DNA of 56,319 nucleotides from Lachnospiraceae bacterium (GTDB lineage Bacteria; Bacillota; Clostridia; Lachnospirales; Lachnospiraceae). Shown piece by piece: positions 1 to 8,060 of the stretch (position 1 is the stretch's first letter; every line of letters begins with the position of its first letter). The position numbers were made by a program, and so were the translations under genes. Location: positions 1 through 56,319 of the forward strand of contig JAIKYU010000142.1 in NCBI GenBank assembly GCA_024682835.1, in the 5' to 3' direction. Under the pieces are notes generated by a model. The model ran no database searches and was not told where the DNA came from. It saw nothing but the letters and a program-made list of their open reading frames with translations.

Positions 1-178
1 CTTCCATTTCTGTGGTGACAACGGTGTATTCGGTTATGGTCTTCGTGTTGCCGTCGGCGTCGATATAAGAAACTGCCTCCTCCTCCGCAGACGCCGTCAT
101 CGGGACAAATCCTGCAAGCAAAAGGCCCATAAACCCGATCATCACCATTTTTATCATCACATTTTTCATTTTTCTCAT
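1..178 (-). CDS. Secreted protein, N-terminal part only
   Basis: The first 59 codons of a minus-strand gene run off the left edge of the window. The start ATG at 178-176 has an AGGAGA ribosome site six bases upstream. The product begins with a basic stretch (MRKMKNVMIKM), a hydrophobic core (VMIGFMGLLLAGF) and a likely signal-peptidase site after TASA, so export is predicted. The mature part begins EEEAVSYIDADGNTKTITEY, a style common at the N-termini of secreted repeat proteins of gut Firmicutes. No function can be given because the rest of the gene is outside the window. Confidence 0.75.
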   Translation of the reverse strand, partial: MRKMKNVMIKMVMIGFMGLLLAGFVPMTASAEEEAVSYIDADGNTKTITEYTVVTTEME

Positions 179-330
179 CTTCTGTCTCCTTGTGATCCCT
201 ATCTCTTAAAAGCAAAAAAGCGACAGCTTAAGGGACTAATATTCCAGCAAAAACCTGTGTAAAACACATTTTTATTGTACCAAATATCCTGCTTCAATTC
301 AAAAAAATCATGGTATAAAAAGACACCTGT

Positions 331-357
331 AAAAACACCCGGCGCTTGGGCCGGGTG
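331..357 (-). terminator. Minus-strand intrinsic terminator-like hairpin
   Basis: An 8-bp perfect stem (CACCCGGC at 336-343, GCCGGGTG at 350-357) with a 6-nt loop is followed on the minus strand by five T residues (A-run at 331-335). No intact minus-strand gene lies immediately to its right, so it may be left over from a gene removed when the toxin-antitoxin genes arrived, or it may insulate the secreted-protein gene. Otherwise 179-575 holds no convincing gene. Confidence 0.55.
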
Positions 358-459
358 CTGGAATTCAAGTGATTATGGAAGGTATGTTACATTCTCAACT
401 CCTCTGCCAAGACCCGCAAGTCCGGTCCGGGCCCCATTGGTGCCTGACACGCTTGTCTT

Positions 460-510
460 AATAATGTTTGCAAACATTATTTTACTACTATTTTTCGTGT
501 TTGTAAACAT
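460..510. promoter_or_regulatory. Two operator-like palindromes upstream of the TA genes
   Basis: A perfect 22-nt palindrome lies at 460-481, with core ATGTTTGCAAACAT at 464-477. A second, nearly identical site, GTGTTTGTAAACAT, lies at 497-510. The 33-bp spacing is about three helical turns, as expected for paired operator sites of a dimeric repressor. Neither site overlaps the recognisable promoter at 576-604, so which gene they would control is unclear. The first site could also form a hairpin followed by TTTT. Confidence 0.4.
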
Positions 511-575
511 GATCGATGTTAGGGATGTCATCCTTATTATATTAAAGGTGCCATATTAGATTAGATTTCTGGCAC

Positions 576-604
576 TTGACTTTTGAATAGCAAATTGCTA
601 TCAT
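576..604 (+). promoter_or_regulatory. Antitoxin-toxin promoter with overlapping operator
   Basis: TTGACT (576-581), a 17-nt spacer and TATCAT (599-604) form a good sigma-A promoter. The inverted repeat ATAGCAAATTGCTAT (587-601) overlaps the spacer and the -10 box. That is the position where ribbon-helix-helix antitoxins usually bind to repress their own operon. A third half-site, TTGCTAG, follows at 606-612. Confidence 0.7.
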
Positions 605-630
605 TTTGCTAGTGGATGGAGGGATTATTT

Positions 631-864
631 ATGAAGCAGGCAGTAACTCGTGTAGATGATAATGAATATGATCTTTTTCAAAAGACTGCCGCAAGCCTTG
701 GAACAACTCCGTCAGATGTGCTTCGCATGTTCATCTATGCATTCAATGATTATCATGGTTTTCCGTATGCAGTTCAAAGTCGTCGGATGCAGGTAGAGTC
801 ATTTGAGACAGAGGAAGAGGCAACTGAGTTTGCCACAGACCTGGCTATGGAGATGATAGTGTGA
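631..864 (+). CDS. RelB/DinJ-like ribbon-helix-helix antitoxin
   Basis: This 77-residue protein would neutralise the adjacent MazF-type toxin and autoregulate the pair. The N-terminal half (AVTRVDDNEYDLFQ, then LGTTPSDVLRMFIYAF) has the beta strand plus two helices of RelB/DinJ ribbon-helix-helix antitoxins, and FPYAV matches the family's usual GIPF-like turn. The acidic C-terminal tail (ESFETEEEATEFATD) is typical of a toxin-binding segment. The ATG at 631 is chosen over one at 616 because GGAGGG lies eight bases before it. Its stop codon overlaps the toxin start (GTGTGA at 859-864), giving translational coupling. The antitoxin is intact although its toxin is not. Confidence 0.8.
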   Translation: MKQAVTRVDDNEYDLFQKTAASLGTTPSDVLRMFIYAFNDYHGFPYAVQSRRMQVESFETEEEATEFATDLAMEMIV

Positions 865-1182
865 AACGAGGAGAAATCTGGACATTACAGGACAAAAACT
901 ATGCTTCCAAGGCTCGTCCTGTGGTTATCATACAGGATGATAACCACAACTCGTTTGATTCTGTCATCCTTTGTCTGTTTACCACATATGTCTCTACTGA
1001 TATCGACACTCGGGTATATCAAGCATTCCGCTAAAAACGGTCTGCTTAAGGATAGTTATGTTATGACGGATAAGATCGTTACAGTCGATAAAGCCGTTCT
1101 TGGCGAAAAGATTGGGGATCTTACAAAGAATGACATGCTCAAGATTTCCGATCAGTTGAAAATCATTCTTGGACTTAAATAA
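861..1182 (+). pseudogene. MazF/PemK-type toxin, frameshifted
   Basis: From GTG 861 the reading frame gives VKRGEIWTLQDKNYASKARP, the classic MazF start (KRGEIW and the RPVVII strand), then runs to TDIDTRVYQAFR and stops at 1032-1034. The missing C-terminal half continues one frame over, from about 1018 to 1182, as IKHSAKNGLLKDSYVMTDKI and ends in LKIILGLK, a good match to the end of MazF. Adding two bases in the TATATC run at 1016-1020 would restore a continuous family-length protein. MazF toxins are sequence-specific endoribonucleases; this copy is probably inactive unless the frame is shifted during expression or the shift is a sequencing error. Confidence 0.8.
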
Positions 1183-1230
1183 ACATGAAATCCTTAATGG
1201 GATATAGCGTCTGATGTGCGCCAATGTTGT

Positions 1231-2655
1231 CTAAATATACAGATCATGTATCGTGATCAGGACGAGATTGGATCTGTCCGCCTTGTCGAACCACCCGGAA
1301 AACCCACTCAGAGAGAACAGCAGATACTTCGTAACCATGTAGTTTCGCGAGAGAAAGCCGCTTCTTCTGATCAGCGTCTCGTATATCTCCTTATCGATCT
1401 TTTCGTTTTTAAACTTACACTCACCGCAAACGGCAGTTTTATCAACCGATGATATTCCTACCACATCTATGCCTGCGGACTGCTGATGCTTTTTTCCGTC
1501 ATCATCCGCCATCGGTTCAGTCCCCCACCAGGTGCCGGTCTCTGTGATAAAAGAACCGAATGTCCCCTTTATTCCCTGTTCAAGAGTATAATAACGGCAC
1601 ATTTCCTCAAACACGCCTCCCATGAATGAATGAAGCTGCGGTTTTACAATCTTTTCATAGTATATCTGTCCCTGTCCCATTTCTATTACACTGACAGCTT
1701 TAGGGATGAATCTGTACCAAAAAGAAAACATATGATCCTTCAGCACATACTGGGTCTTCTTTTTATTCTTTTCTTCCGTTATGCATTTTTTCTTTTCTAC
1801 CATTCCTGCATCTATCAGTTTTTCAAGCGAATACAAAACTGTGGTATCCTTCTCGTGCACTTTAGACGCGATATTATTCAAGGTATTCTCGCCCGAAGCC
1901 ACCTGTTCAATAATGTTATTTACCAGCGTAATATCCGAAAACTCCTGCGTCAGCAGATTTCTGGTTTCATCATAAAGATACCCGTCAGGATTGAAATACA
2001 GCCTTACTATGTTTTCGTCCAGGCTCTTCTTCGGATCAAACATGGCCAGATACTTTGCCACTCCGCCGGTAACGCCGTAACAGATTGCCTTATTCTCCGC
2101 CGAATACTTTGGAACAAATAACGCGGAATCCTTATAATTAAATGCTTCAAGCTTTATCTGTGAATCACGTCTTCCGAAAATGGGACTCTTCTCGCTGAGC
2201 ACCTTCTTCTCCATAAAGCTCAGTGTCGAACCGCATAATATAATCATCATATTCTTTTGAAGCCACGCAGTATCAATATACTTTTGAAGAATGGACAAAA
2301 GCGATTCATCTTTCTCTGCCCAGTATGGCAGTTCATCGATCACTAAGACGATCTTATCATCTTTATTCTCTATTCTGTTGCCAATCAGATCAAGAACACT
2401 TTCAATCGTAGGAAAAACAGCTTCATTGATAGCAGGATCAAGAACGTCCAGAACCTGCTTTGTGAACAGTTCCAGATTCCTTTCAGGGCCGACTTTTGTT
2501 GCTGTATAAAAAATCACCCGTTTATTCTTAACAAACTCTTTTATCAGCGTGGATTTGCCCACTCTGCGCCTGCCATATATTACCGTCATCCCAAAGCCGT
2601 CTTTATCAAACACCGACTCCAGAGCCTTCAATTCCTTTTTTCTTCCGATAAACAT
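1231..2655 (-). CDS. ATP-binding protein of the DUF234/archaeal-ATPase type
   Basis: This 474-residue P-loop protein starts MFIGRKKELKALE and carries Walker A YGRRRVGKST near residue 27 and a Walker B-like strand KIVLVIDELPYW near residue 100. The C-terminal third contains GIDVV followed by CGECKFKNEKID, the arrangement of a PD-(D/E)XK nuclease-like domain seen in DUF234 proteins. Proteins of this family are common in accessory regions of Clostridia and archaea, and their cellular role is not settled. The start follows GGGGGCAGGAGT. It is transcribed alone, converging on the toxin-antitoxin pair and separated from it by only 48 bases. Confidence 0.85.
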   Translation of the reverse strand: MFIGRKKELKALESVFDKDGFGMTVIYGRRRVGKSTLIKEFVKNKRVIFYTATKVGPERNLELFTKQVLDVLDPAINEAVFPTIESVLDLIGNRIENKDDKIVLVIDELPYWAEKDESLLSILQKYIDTAWLQKNMMIILCGSTLSFMEKKVLSEKSPIFGRRDSQIKLEAFNYKDSALFVPKYSAENKAICYGVTGGVAKYLAMFDPKKSLDENIVRLYFNPDGYLYDETRNLLTQEFSDITLVNNIIEQVASGENTLNNIASKVHEKDTTVLYSLEKLIDAGMVEKKKCITEEKNKKKTQYVLKDHMFSFWYRFIPKAVSVIEMGQGQIYYEKIVKPQLHSFMGGVFEEMCRYYTLEQGIKGTFGSFITETGTWWGTEPMADDDGKKHQQSAGIDVVGISSVDKTAVCGECKFKNEKIDKEIYETLIRRSGFLSRNYMVTKYLLFSLSGFSGWFDKADRSNLVLITIHDLYI

Positions 2656-2718
2656 ACTCCTGCCCCCGTCTGCTGAAATTATTTTATTCAGTTTGATTTT
2701 ATTAAAATCATTTTGAAT

Positions 2719-2747
2719 ATAATATCATGAATGGCGCGTTGATTCAA
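2719..2747 (-). promoter_or_regulatory. Promoter of the DUF234-type ATPase
   Basis: On the minus strand TTGAAT (2747-2742), 17 nt, and TATTAT (2724-2719) form a sigma-A-like promoter about 65 bases upstream of the ATPase start codon. Confidence 0.65.
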
Positions 2748-2796
2748 GAAAAATCTCCACAATCCCCGCCCGATTGCATGGAAATACGGCGAAAAC

Positions 2797-2829
2797 AACA
2801 AAAAAGGAATCCTTATTCAGGATCCCTTT
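2797..2829 (-). terminator. tRNA-Thr terminator
   Basis: A 10-bp stem with one G-U pair (AAAGGAATCC at 2803-2812, GGATCCCTTT at 2820-2829) and a 7-nt loop is followed on the minus strand by a T-run. It starts eight bases after the end of the tRNA. Confidence 0.85.
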
Positions 2830-2837
2830 CCTCCGGA

Positions 2838-2910
2838 AGCTGGAGGGGGGACTTGAACCCCCGACCTACTGATTACGAATCAGTTGCGCTACCGACTGCG
2901 CTACTCCAGC
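2838..2910 (-). tRNA. tRNA-Thr (anticodon CGT)
   Basis: The minus strand folds into a full cloverleaf. The acceptor stem is GCTGGAG/CTCCAGC, the D arm contains AGTCGGTAG, the anticodon stem is ACTGA/TCAGT around loop TTCGTAA (CGT at positions 34-36, reading ACG Thr codons), and the T arm contains GTTCAAGTC. CCA is not encoded: the acceptor is followed by TTCC. It has its own promoter and terminator and is therefore monocistronic. Confidence 0.95.
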
Positions 2911-2954
2911 GAAATCTCCGCGTGTAAGCCAAAGCCGGATCACACGCAGAAAAA

Positions 2955-2983
2955 ATTATACCCTATTCGCATCTCTTATGCAA
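2955..2983 (-). promoter_or_regulatory. tRNA-Thr promoter
   Basis: TTGCAT (2983-2978), a 17-nt spacer and a perfect TATAAT (2960-2955) lie about 45 bases upstream of the tRNA 5' end on the minus strand. Confidence 0.85.
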
Positions 2984-2998
2984 GTACGTATACTCGTT

Positions 2999-3015
2999 AA
3001 TAACTAATCGTTATT
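2999..3015 (-). terminator. Weak hairpin after the branching-enzyme-like gene
   Basis: AATAAC/GTTATT with a 5-nt loop begins three bases beyond the stop codon of the branching-enzyme-like gene. There is no T-run, so termination would be weak. It overlaps the region just upstream of the tRNA promoter. Confidence 0.3.
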
Positions 3016-3018
3016 TCG

Positions 3019-5433
3019 TCATGATTTCTTCTTCGTGGTCTTTGTCGTCTGCGCCATGATCTTTTTCACGCGCTCCTCTTCGATCTTCCGGTACTTTTCC
3101 TCGATGGCCTTTTCCTGCTCGGCCAGCTCTCTCTCGTAGCGCTTTTTCAGCTCCTCCAGAAGCTTCTCCTGCTCCTTTTCCTTCTTCTGCTTAAGCAGTG
3201 CAAGCTTTTCCGCGCGCTCCTCCTCCTTGCGAATCTCGTCCTGCTCTCTCACGGCGCGGAGTTTTTTCTCCTGCTCCGTGTAGGGCGTGTAGCGGAACAC
3301 GGCCAGGGACTGGGCGCCCAGCTTTAACTCAATGCTGTAGAGCCTGCCGTCCCCCGCCCGGCGCTTGGCCTCGATGGTCTGATGATTCACGACACCGCTG
3401 CCGCCGAACTTTTTGTCGTCCGAATTGTAGATTTCCTTATATTTTCCGTCGTTGGGGACGCCGACGGTGAAGCTCTGCTCCACACCCGCAAAGTTGGCGA
3501 CCACCACAAGATTGTCGGTCGATTTTTTGCCCTTGCGCAGGAAGGAAAGCATGCACGCCTCGCTGGCCATGCAGTTGATCCATTCAAAGCCCGCCTCCGA
3601 GCGATCCAGGATATGCAGCGCCGGCTCCTTTTCATAGAGTCGGTCCAGCGTGCTGATCATGGACACAAACTCCTCTTTCCCGCTCTCCAGCGCATCCGCT
3701 GCGCTCACATACAGCTGTTTTCCGCCGGGATGCGTGTACATATAGGAGATGGCCAGACGGACGCCCGCTGCTTTGGCCTGTTCATCCCCGGGGAGCCTCT
3801 CAAAGAGGGAACGGGTTCCGCCCGGCAGCACGTCATGACCGAGGGAGAGCAGGAAACGCTCCGTGTAGCAGTACAACAGGCTGAAGGTCAGCTCGTTATG
3901 CGCGGCGCTCCGAAGGATCGGGTCATGCCCCATGTATTTCAGGAAATCCTCCGACCAGCCGTTGTTGATCTTGTAGGTAAAGCCGAGACCTCCCTCTCCA
4001 ATTTCCGCCGTCACCTGCGGGAAGCAGGCGGTCTCCCGGACGATCGTGACGATGCCGGCATCGCGCTTTTTCATGATCTCCGTAAACTGTCTGAAAAACT
4101 CCAGTGCCTCGAGATTCTCATTGCCGCCGTAGACATTGGGCTTCCAGGTGCCGGGCGCCCGGTCATAGTCCAGATAGATCGCCTTGGAGATGTCGGAGAG
4201 GCGGAAGCCGTCGATGTGGAAGCGGTCCACCCAGTAGACCGCGTTGGACAGCAGGAAGTCCACCACCTGCTTGCGGCCGTAGTCGAAATTCTTGTAGCCG
4301 GTGTAGGGCTGTGTGCCCTGTTCGCCGCCGTACTCGTAGAGCGCCTCGCCGGTGAAGCCGGCCAGACTGCAGTCCTTGGCCGGGAAGGTCACCGGGACCC
4401 AGTCCAGCAACACCCGAACCCCTGCCGCATGCAGCTCGTTGACCAGATACTGGAAATCCGCCGGGCTGCCGCCGGCTCCGGAGAGGGCAAAGTAGCCCGT
4501 GATCTCATAGGGATTGGCCACATGATGCTCCATGACGGGCAGAAGAATCACCGTGGAATAGCCGCAGTGCTTGACATATTCCAGCACATCCGCCGCGACC
4601 TCCCTGTAGGTGACGCGTTTGCGGTCCTTTTTCTGGTCGCTGCGCCAGGCGGCGATGTCCTCAAAATAGATCTCCCCGGCGCTGATCGGCGCCTCATCCT
4701 TTTTAAACTGCTTCCGGGATGCGAGAAAGGCATCGTCCGTCCAGGCAAAGGGCTTTTCATCCATGACGACGGAGACCTCGGCATGCGCATCTCTGGCCGC
4801 AAAGGCATAGGGATCCGGCTTGTTGAAGAGGATTCCCTGTCTGGTCTTTAATTCAAACTGATACTCGTCTCCGGGCTTTGCCCCCGGCACGAAGACCTCA
4901 AAGATGCCGCTCTTGTCGATCTGCTGCATCTGATGAAGTCTGCCGTCCCAGTTGTTGAAGCTTCCGACGACACTCACCCGCGCCACGCCCGGTGCCCAGA
5001 CCGCAAATTCGCAGCCCTCCACGCCGTCCCGCGTCATGTAATGGGCGCCCAGCTTTTCGAAGATGTGATAGTGCAGTCCGTTGCCGAAGCGAATCGTGTC
5101 CTCTCTGGTGATCAGTGGTTCGAACACATAGGGGTCAGCGGTCTCCAGCTTTTTGCCGTCCGCACAGGTGATGATATACCGGTATTTCAGCTTTTCCTTA
5201 TAGGGAATGAGGGCCGCAAAGAAGCCCGCCTCATCGGCCATTTCCATCTTCACATCGGTCGACCGGCCTTCGGCGCGGATGCTCACCTCCTCCGCTCCGG
5301 GGAAGAAGGTCTGGATCAGGCAGGAGCTGCCCACCTTGTGCGCGCCGAGGATCCGGTGCGGCGAATCGCCGTCCGAGTAGATGATCTCTTCAATCTCCGG
5401 CCAGTTCATAAGCTTGTAGAGTTTGTTGTTCAT
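3019..5433 (-). CDS. GlgB-like protein with degenerate active site and coiled-coil tail
   Basis: The 804-residue product has the layout of a glycogen branching enzyme: N-terminal beta domain, a CBM48-like domain near 135-225 (EFAVWAPGVARVSVVGSFNN), a GH13 barrel near 290-600 and a C-terminal beta domain. Active-site positions are altered. Region I reads DWVPVTFP (344-351) instead of DWVPGHFP. Region II reads DGFRLSD (408-414) with Ser413 where the nucleophile Asp belongs. Region III reads IVRETACFP with Arg466 at the expected acid/base Glu, although Glu467 is adjacent. Only the HD of region IV (533-534) is kept. Residues from about 720 to 804 form a long charged coiled coil (for example EEERAEKLALLKQKKEKEQE) not found in ordinary GlgB. 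The start ATG at 5433 follows GGGGAGG by six bases. A structural or glycogen-binding role is more likely than branching activity. Confidence 0.85.
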   Translation of the reverse strand: MNNKLYKLMNWPEIEEIIYSDGDSPHRILGAHKVGSSCLIQTFFPGAEEVSIRAEGRSTDVKMEMADEAGFFAALIPYKEKLKYRYIITCADGKKLETADPYVFEPLITREDTIRFGNGLHYHIFEKLGAHYMTRDGVEGCEFAVWAPGVARVSVVGSFNNWDGRLHQMQQIDKSGIFEVFVPGAKPGDEYQFELKTRQGILFNKPDPYAFAARDAHAEVSVVMDEKPFAWTDDAFLASRKQFKKDEAPISAGEIYFEDIAAWRSDQKKDRKRVTYREVAADVLEYVKHCGYSTVILLPVMEHHVANPYEITGYFALSGAGGSPADFQYLVNELHAAGVRVLLDWVPVTFPAKDCSLAGFTGEALYEYGGEQGTQPYTGYKNFDYGRKQVVDFLLSNAVYWVDRFHIDGFRLSDISKAIYLDYDRAPGTWKPNVYGGNENLEALEFFRQFTEIMKKRDAGIVTIVRETACFPQVTAEIGEGGLGFTYKINNGWSEDFLKYMGHDPILRSAAHNELTFSLLYCYTERFLLSLGHDVLPGGTRSLFERLPGDEQAKAAGVRLAISYMYTHPGGKQLYVSAADALESGKEEFVSMISTLDRLYEKEPALHILDRSEAGFEWINCMASEACMLSFLRKGKKSTDNLVVVANFAGVEQSFTVGVPNDGKYKEIYNSDDKKFGGSGVVNHQTIEAKRRAGDGRLYSIELKLGAQSLAVFRYTPYTEQEKKLRAVREQDEIRKEEERAEKLALLKQKKEKEQEKLLEELKKRYERELAEQEKAIEEKYRKIEEERVKKIMAQTTKTTKKKS

Positions 5434-5517
5434 CAATTGCCTCCCCTGTGGATGTGGTTCTTATACCCGCTGACAGAATGAAATGCGAATTCAGTGATGT
5501 TGAGGTCAAAAGTCAAT

Positions 5518-6750
5518 TCATATGATTTGATGTATAAACAGTCCGCTTAACAGCTTCGGTTCAAACCAGGTCGATTTCGGCGGCATAAGCCTGTCCTCGT
5601 CCGCCACGGCAAACAGCTCCGCAAGGGACGTCGGATGCAGGGAAAAAGCCACCTTGGCGTCGGTCCGGCAGCGCCTTTCAAGCTCTTGAAGTCCGCGGAC
5701 ACCGCCCACAAAATCGATCCGTTTGTCCTCCCTGGGATCCCCGATCCCCAGAACGGGTGTCAGGAGCTCGCGCTGAAGGAGCGACACGTCCAATCCCTCC
5801 ACCGCGTCCAGGCTCATCATCTCCGGCTTCGCCGTCAGATGGTACCATTGTTCCGACAGGAACATACCGAACTCTCCCTTCCGTGCAGGCGACACCGCTT
5901 CACCGGCCTCCCGGACCGCAAAGCGCTCCGAGACGCGCTTTAAAAACTCCTCGTCGTTTTGACCGTTTAAGTCCTTCACCACACGGTTGTAGTCCAGAAT
6001 CGCGAGCTCGTCGTCCGGAAAGATCACCGAGAGGAAATAATCGCCCGGCTCTCCTTTTTTGCCGCCCGCCTGCTCCCTGCGCTTTTGTCCGACGCGCACG
6101 GCGGAGGCGCAGCGATGATGTCCGTCCGCGATATACAGGGCATCCATCGCCTCGAAGCGCCCCTGCACGCGGGCAATGTCATCCGGTTTGTCGATTATCC
6201 ATATACGGTTTTTCGTGCCATCATGGGAGATGAAATCATAGACCGGCGCCGTGTTTTTGCAGACCGACATGACCTGTGCCAGCGTCTCGTCTCTTCGATA
6301 TACCAGGAAAATCGGTCCGGTCTGTGCGTCGCAGGCGTCCACGTGGCGCACCCGGTCCTCCTCCTTTTCCCGGCGGGTATTCTCATGCTTTTTGATCACG
6401 CCCGAAAGATAGTCGTCGATGGAGGCGCAGGCGACCAGTCCGGTCTGGGTGCGGCCGCGCCAGGTCTGCTCGTAGAGGTAGTAGGCCGGTGCCGCATCCT
6501 TTACAAAATCGCCCTTCTCCACGCGCTCCCACAGCAGGTCATGCGCCTTTTTGTAGACCTTCGGCGCATACATGTCCTCATCCTCCGGAAACTGCGTCTC
6601 CGGTCTGTCTATCGCAAGAAAAGAGCCGGGGTGCTCCTCCACGAAGCGCCTCGCCTCTTTTCTGTCAAACACATCATAGGGTAATGCCGCAATATCCTGC
6701 ACCAGATCCGTTCTGGGACGGATTGCGGAAAAAGGAAGCACCTTGGCCAT
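5518..6750 (-). CDS. DUF1015 family protein of the serine operon
   Basis: The 410-residue product begins MAKVLPFSAIRP and contains the two signature stretches of DUF1015: KKHENTRREKEEDR (120-133) and ADGHHR (208-213). It lies downstream of serC and serA, an arrangement I recall from other Clostridia, which ties it to serine metabolism. The DGHHR motif resembles the catalytic signature of the ParB/sulfiredoxin fold, which includes the free-serine kinases SerK and SbnI; that link is inference. The start follows GAGGAG eight bases upstream. The gap from serA is 126 bases and to the GlgB-like gene 84 bases. Confidence 0.85.
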   Translation of the reverse strand: MAKVLPFSAIRPRTDLVQDIAALPYDVFDRKEARRFVEEHPGSFLAIDRPETQFPEDEDMYAPKVYKKAHDLLWERVEKGDFVKDAAPAYYLYEQTWRGRTQTGLVACASIDDYLSGVIKKHENTRREKEEDRVRHVDACDAQTGPIFLVYRRDETLAQVMSVCKNTAPVYDFISHDGTKNRIWIIDKPDDIARVQGRFEAMDALYIADGHHRCASAVRVGQKRREQAGGKKGEPGDYFLSVIFPDDELAILDYNRVVKDLNGQNDEEFLKRVSERFAVREAGEAVSPARKGEFGMFLSEQWYHLTAKPEMMSLDAVEGLDVSLLQRELLTPVLGIGDPREDKRIDFVGGVRGLQELERRCRTDAKVAFSLHPTSLAELFAVADEDRLMPPKSTWFEPKLLSGLFIHQII

Positions 6751-6876
6751 AGATCCCGCTCCTCTTCAGTCATCCGTGCGCAAAACGGACGCCTGTCACA
6801 TCAAAAAGCCCATAATCGGTATCTATTTTAGCACAGGAACCTCTCGCGCGTCAAACGTGACCAGGTGCAACTCTTT

Positions 6877-8046
6877 TTATTTCTTCTCCCGGACAATCCG
6901 TACCCGGTAGACACCATCGACCTTCTTTAACTTCTCCACGATATCCGGATTGACGTCATCATCCAGGTCGATCAGTGTGTAGGCCACCTCTCCCTTTGAT
7001 TTGTTCGTCATGTCCGAGATGTTGCAGCCGGCGGTGCCGAGCGCCTGGGTGTACTGGCTGATCATGTTGGCGACATTTTTGTGGAAGACCGCAATGCGGG
7101 GCTTGGTGCAGATGCCCAGATCACAGCGCGGATAGTTGACACTGTTGATGATGTTGCCGTTTTCCAGGTAATTCATCAGCTCGTTGACCGCCGCCACCGC
7201 GCAGTTGTCCTCCGACTCCTCCGTCGATGCGCCCAGATGCGGAATGACGATGCAGCCGTCATGTCCCGCCACGGTCGGGTTCGGGAAATCCGAGACGTAC
7301 GCCCGGATCTTTCCGGCATTGATGCCCGCCAGCACATCGGTTTCGTTGGCGAGGATGTCCCTCGCCAGGTTGATGAGGATGACGCCCTTCTTCATCTTGG
7401 CGATCGCTTCCGCGTTGATCATTCCTTTGGTCGAATCCAGCGCCGGCACATGAATGGTGATGATATCGCACTTCGTGTAGATCTCGTTGACGTCGGTCAC
7501 ATGCCGCACATCGCGCGACAGCGCCCAGGCCGCTTCCACCGATAGATACGGATCATAGCCGAAGACCTCCATGCCGAGCCCCCGCGCCGCGTTGGCCACG
7601 CGCACGCCGATGGCTCCAAGACCGATGACGCCCAGCTTTTTGCCCATGATCTCCGTGCCGGCAAATTTCTTTTTGCTCTTCTCCGTGAGCTTGGCGATAT
7701 CCGGATCCCCCGCATTCTTGCGGACCCATTCAATGCCGCCCACCACGTCGCGGGATGCAAGCAGCATCGCCGCAAGCACCATTTCCTTCACCCCGTTGGC
7801 ATTGGCACCGGGGGTGTTGAAGACGACGATGCCTTTTTTGGCGCAGCGGTCGATGGGAATGTTGTTGACCCCCGCGCCGGCCCTGGCAATGGCCAAGAGC
7901 CTGTCGGAAAACTCCATCTCCAGCATGTTGGCGCTGCGCACGAGAATGCCGTCCGCCTGGTCCACATCATCCGTTGCCTGATAATCATTTGTAAAATTAT
8001 TCAGACCGATCCTTGCGATCGGATTGAGGCACTTGTACTGATACAT
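6877..8046 (-). CDS. serA: Phosphoglycerate dehydrogenase
   Basis: This cytosolic enzyme oxidises 3-phosphoglycerate to 3-phosphohydroxypyruvate, the first step of serine synthesis. The 389-residue product has the NAD-binding GLGAIG near residue 145, the catalytic Arg in INLARD, the catalytic His in IPHLGAST, and a C-terminal ACT-type domain (VAYTLIDLDD), so it is the short form with one ACT domain, where serine feedback usually acts. It differs from E. coli SerA in having LARD rather than SRG and SDFPNP where the catalytic Glu segment normally lies; I believe this is a clade-specific variant. It starts 14 bases after serC with GGAGG upstream. Confidence 0.95.
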   Translation of the reverse strand: MYQYKCLNPIARIGLNNFTNDYQATDDVDQADGILVRSANMLEMEFSDRLLAIARAGAGVNNIPIDRCAKKGIVVFNTPGANANGVKEMVLAAMLLASRDVVGGIEWVRKNAGDPDIAKLTEKSKKKFAGTEIMGKKLGVIGLGAIGVRVANAARGLGMEVFGYDPYLSVEAAWALSRDVRHVTDVNEIYTKCDIITIHVPALDSTKGMINAEAIAKMKKGVILINLARDILANETDVLAGINAGKIRAYVSDFPNPTVAGHDGCIVIPHLGASTEESEDNCAVAAVNELMNYLENGNIINSVNYPRCDLGICTKPRIAVFHKNVANMISQYTQALGTAGCNISDMTNKSKGEVAYTLIDLDDDVNPDIVEKLKKVDGVYRVRIVREKK

Positions 8047-8060
8047 CTCTCCCTCCTCTC

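Noticed and set aside
275..559. A 94-codon plus-strand frame left of the TA pair.
   Set aside because: It crosses two palindromes and a terminator-like hairpin, has no ribosome site, and lacks recognisable domains apart from a chance hydrophobic tail.
3382..4851. A 489-codon open frame on the plus strand opposite the GlgB-like gene.
   Set aside because: It lies entirely on the complement of a well-supported coding gene with recognisable domains, has no ribosome site, and its composition reflects the G+C-rich opposite strand.
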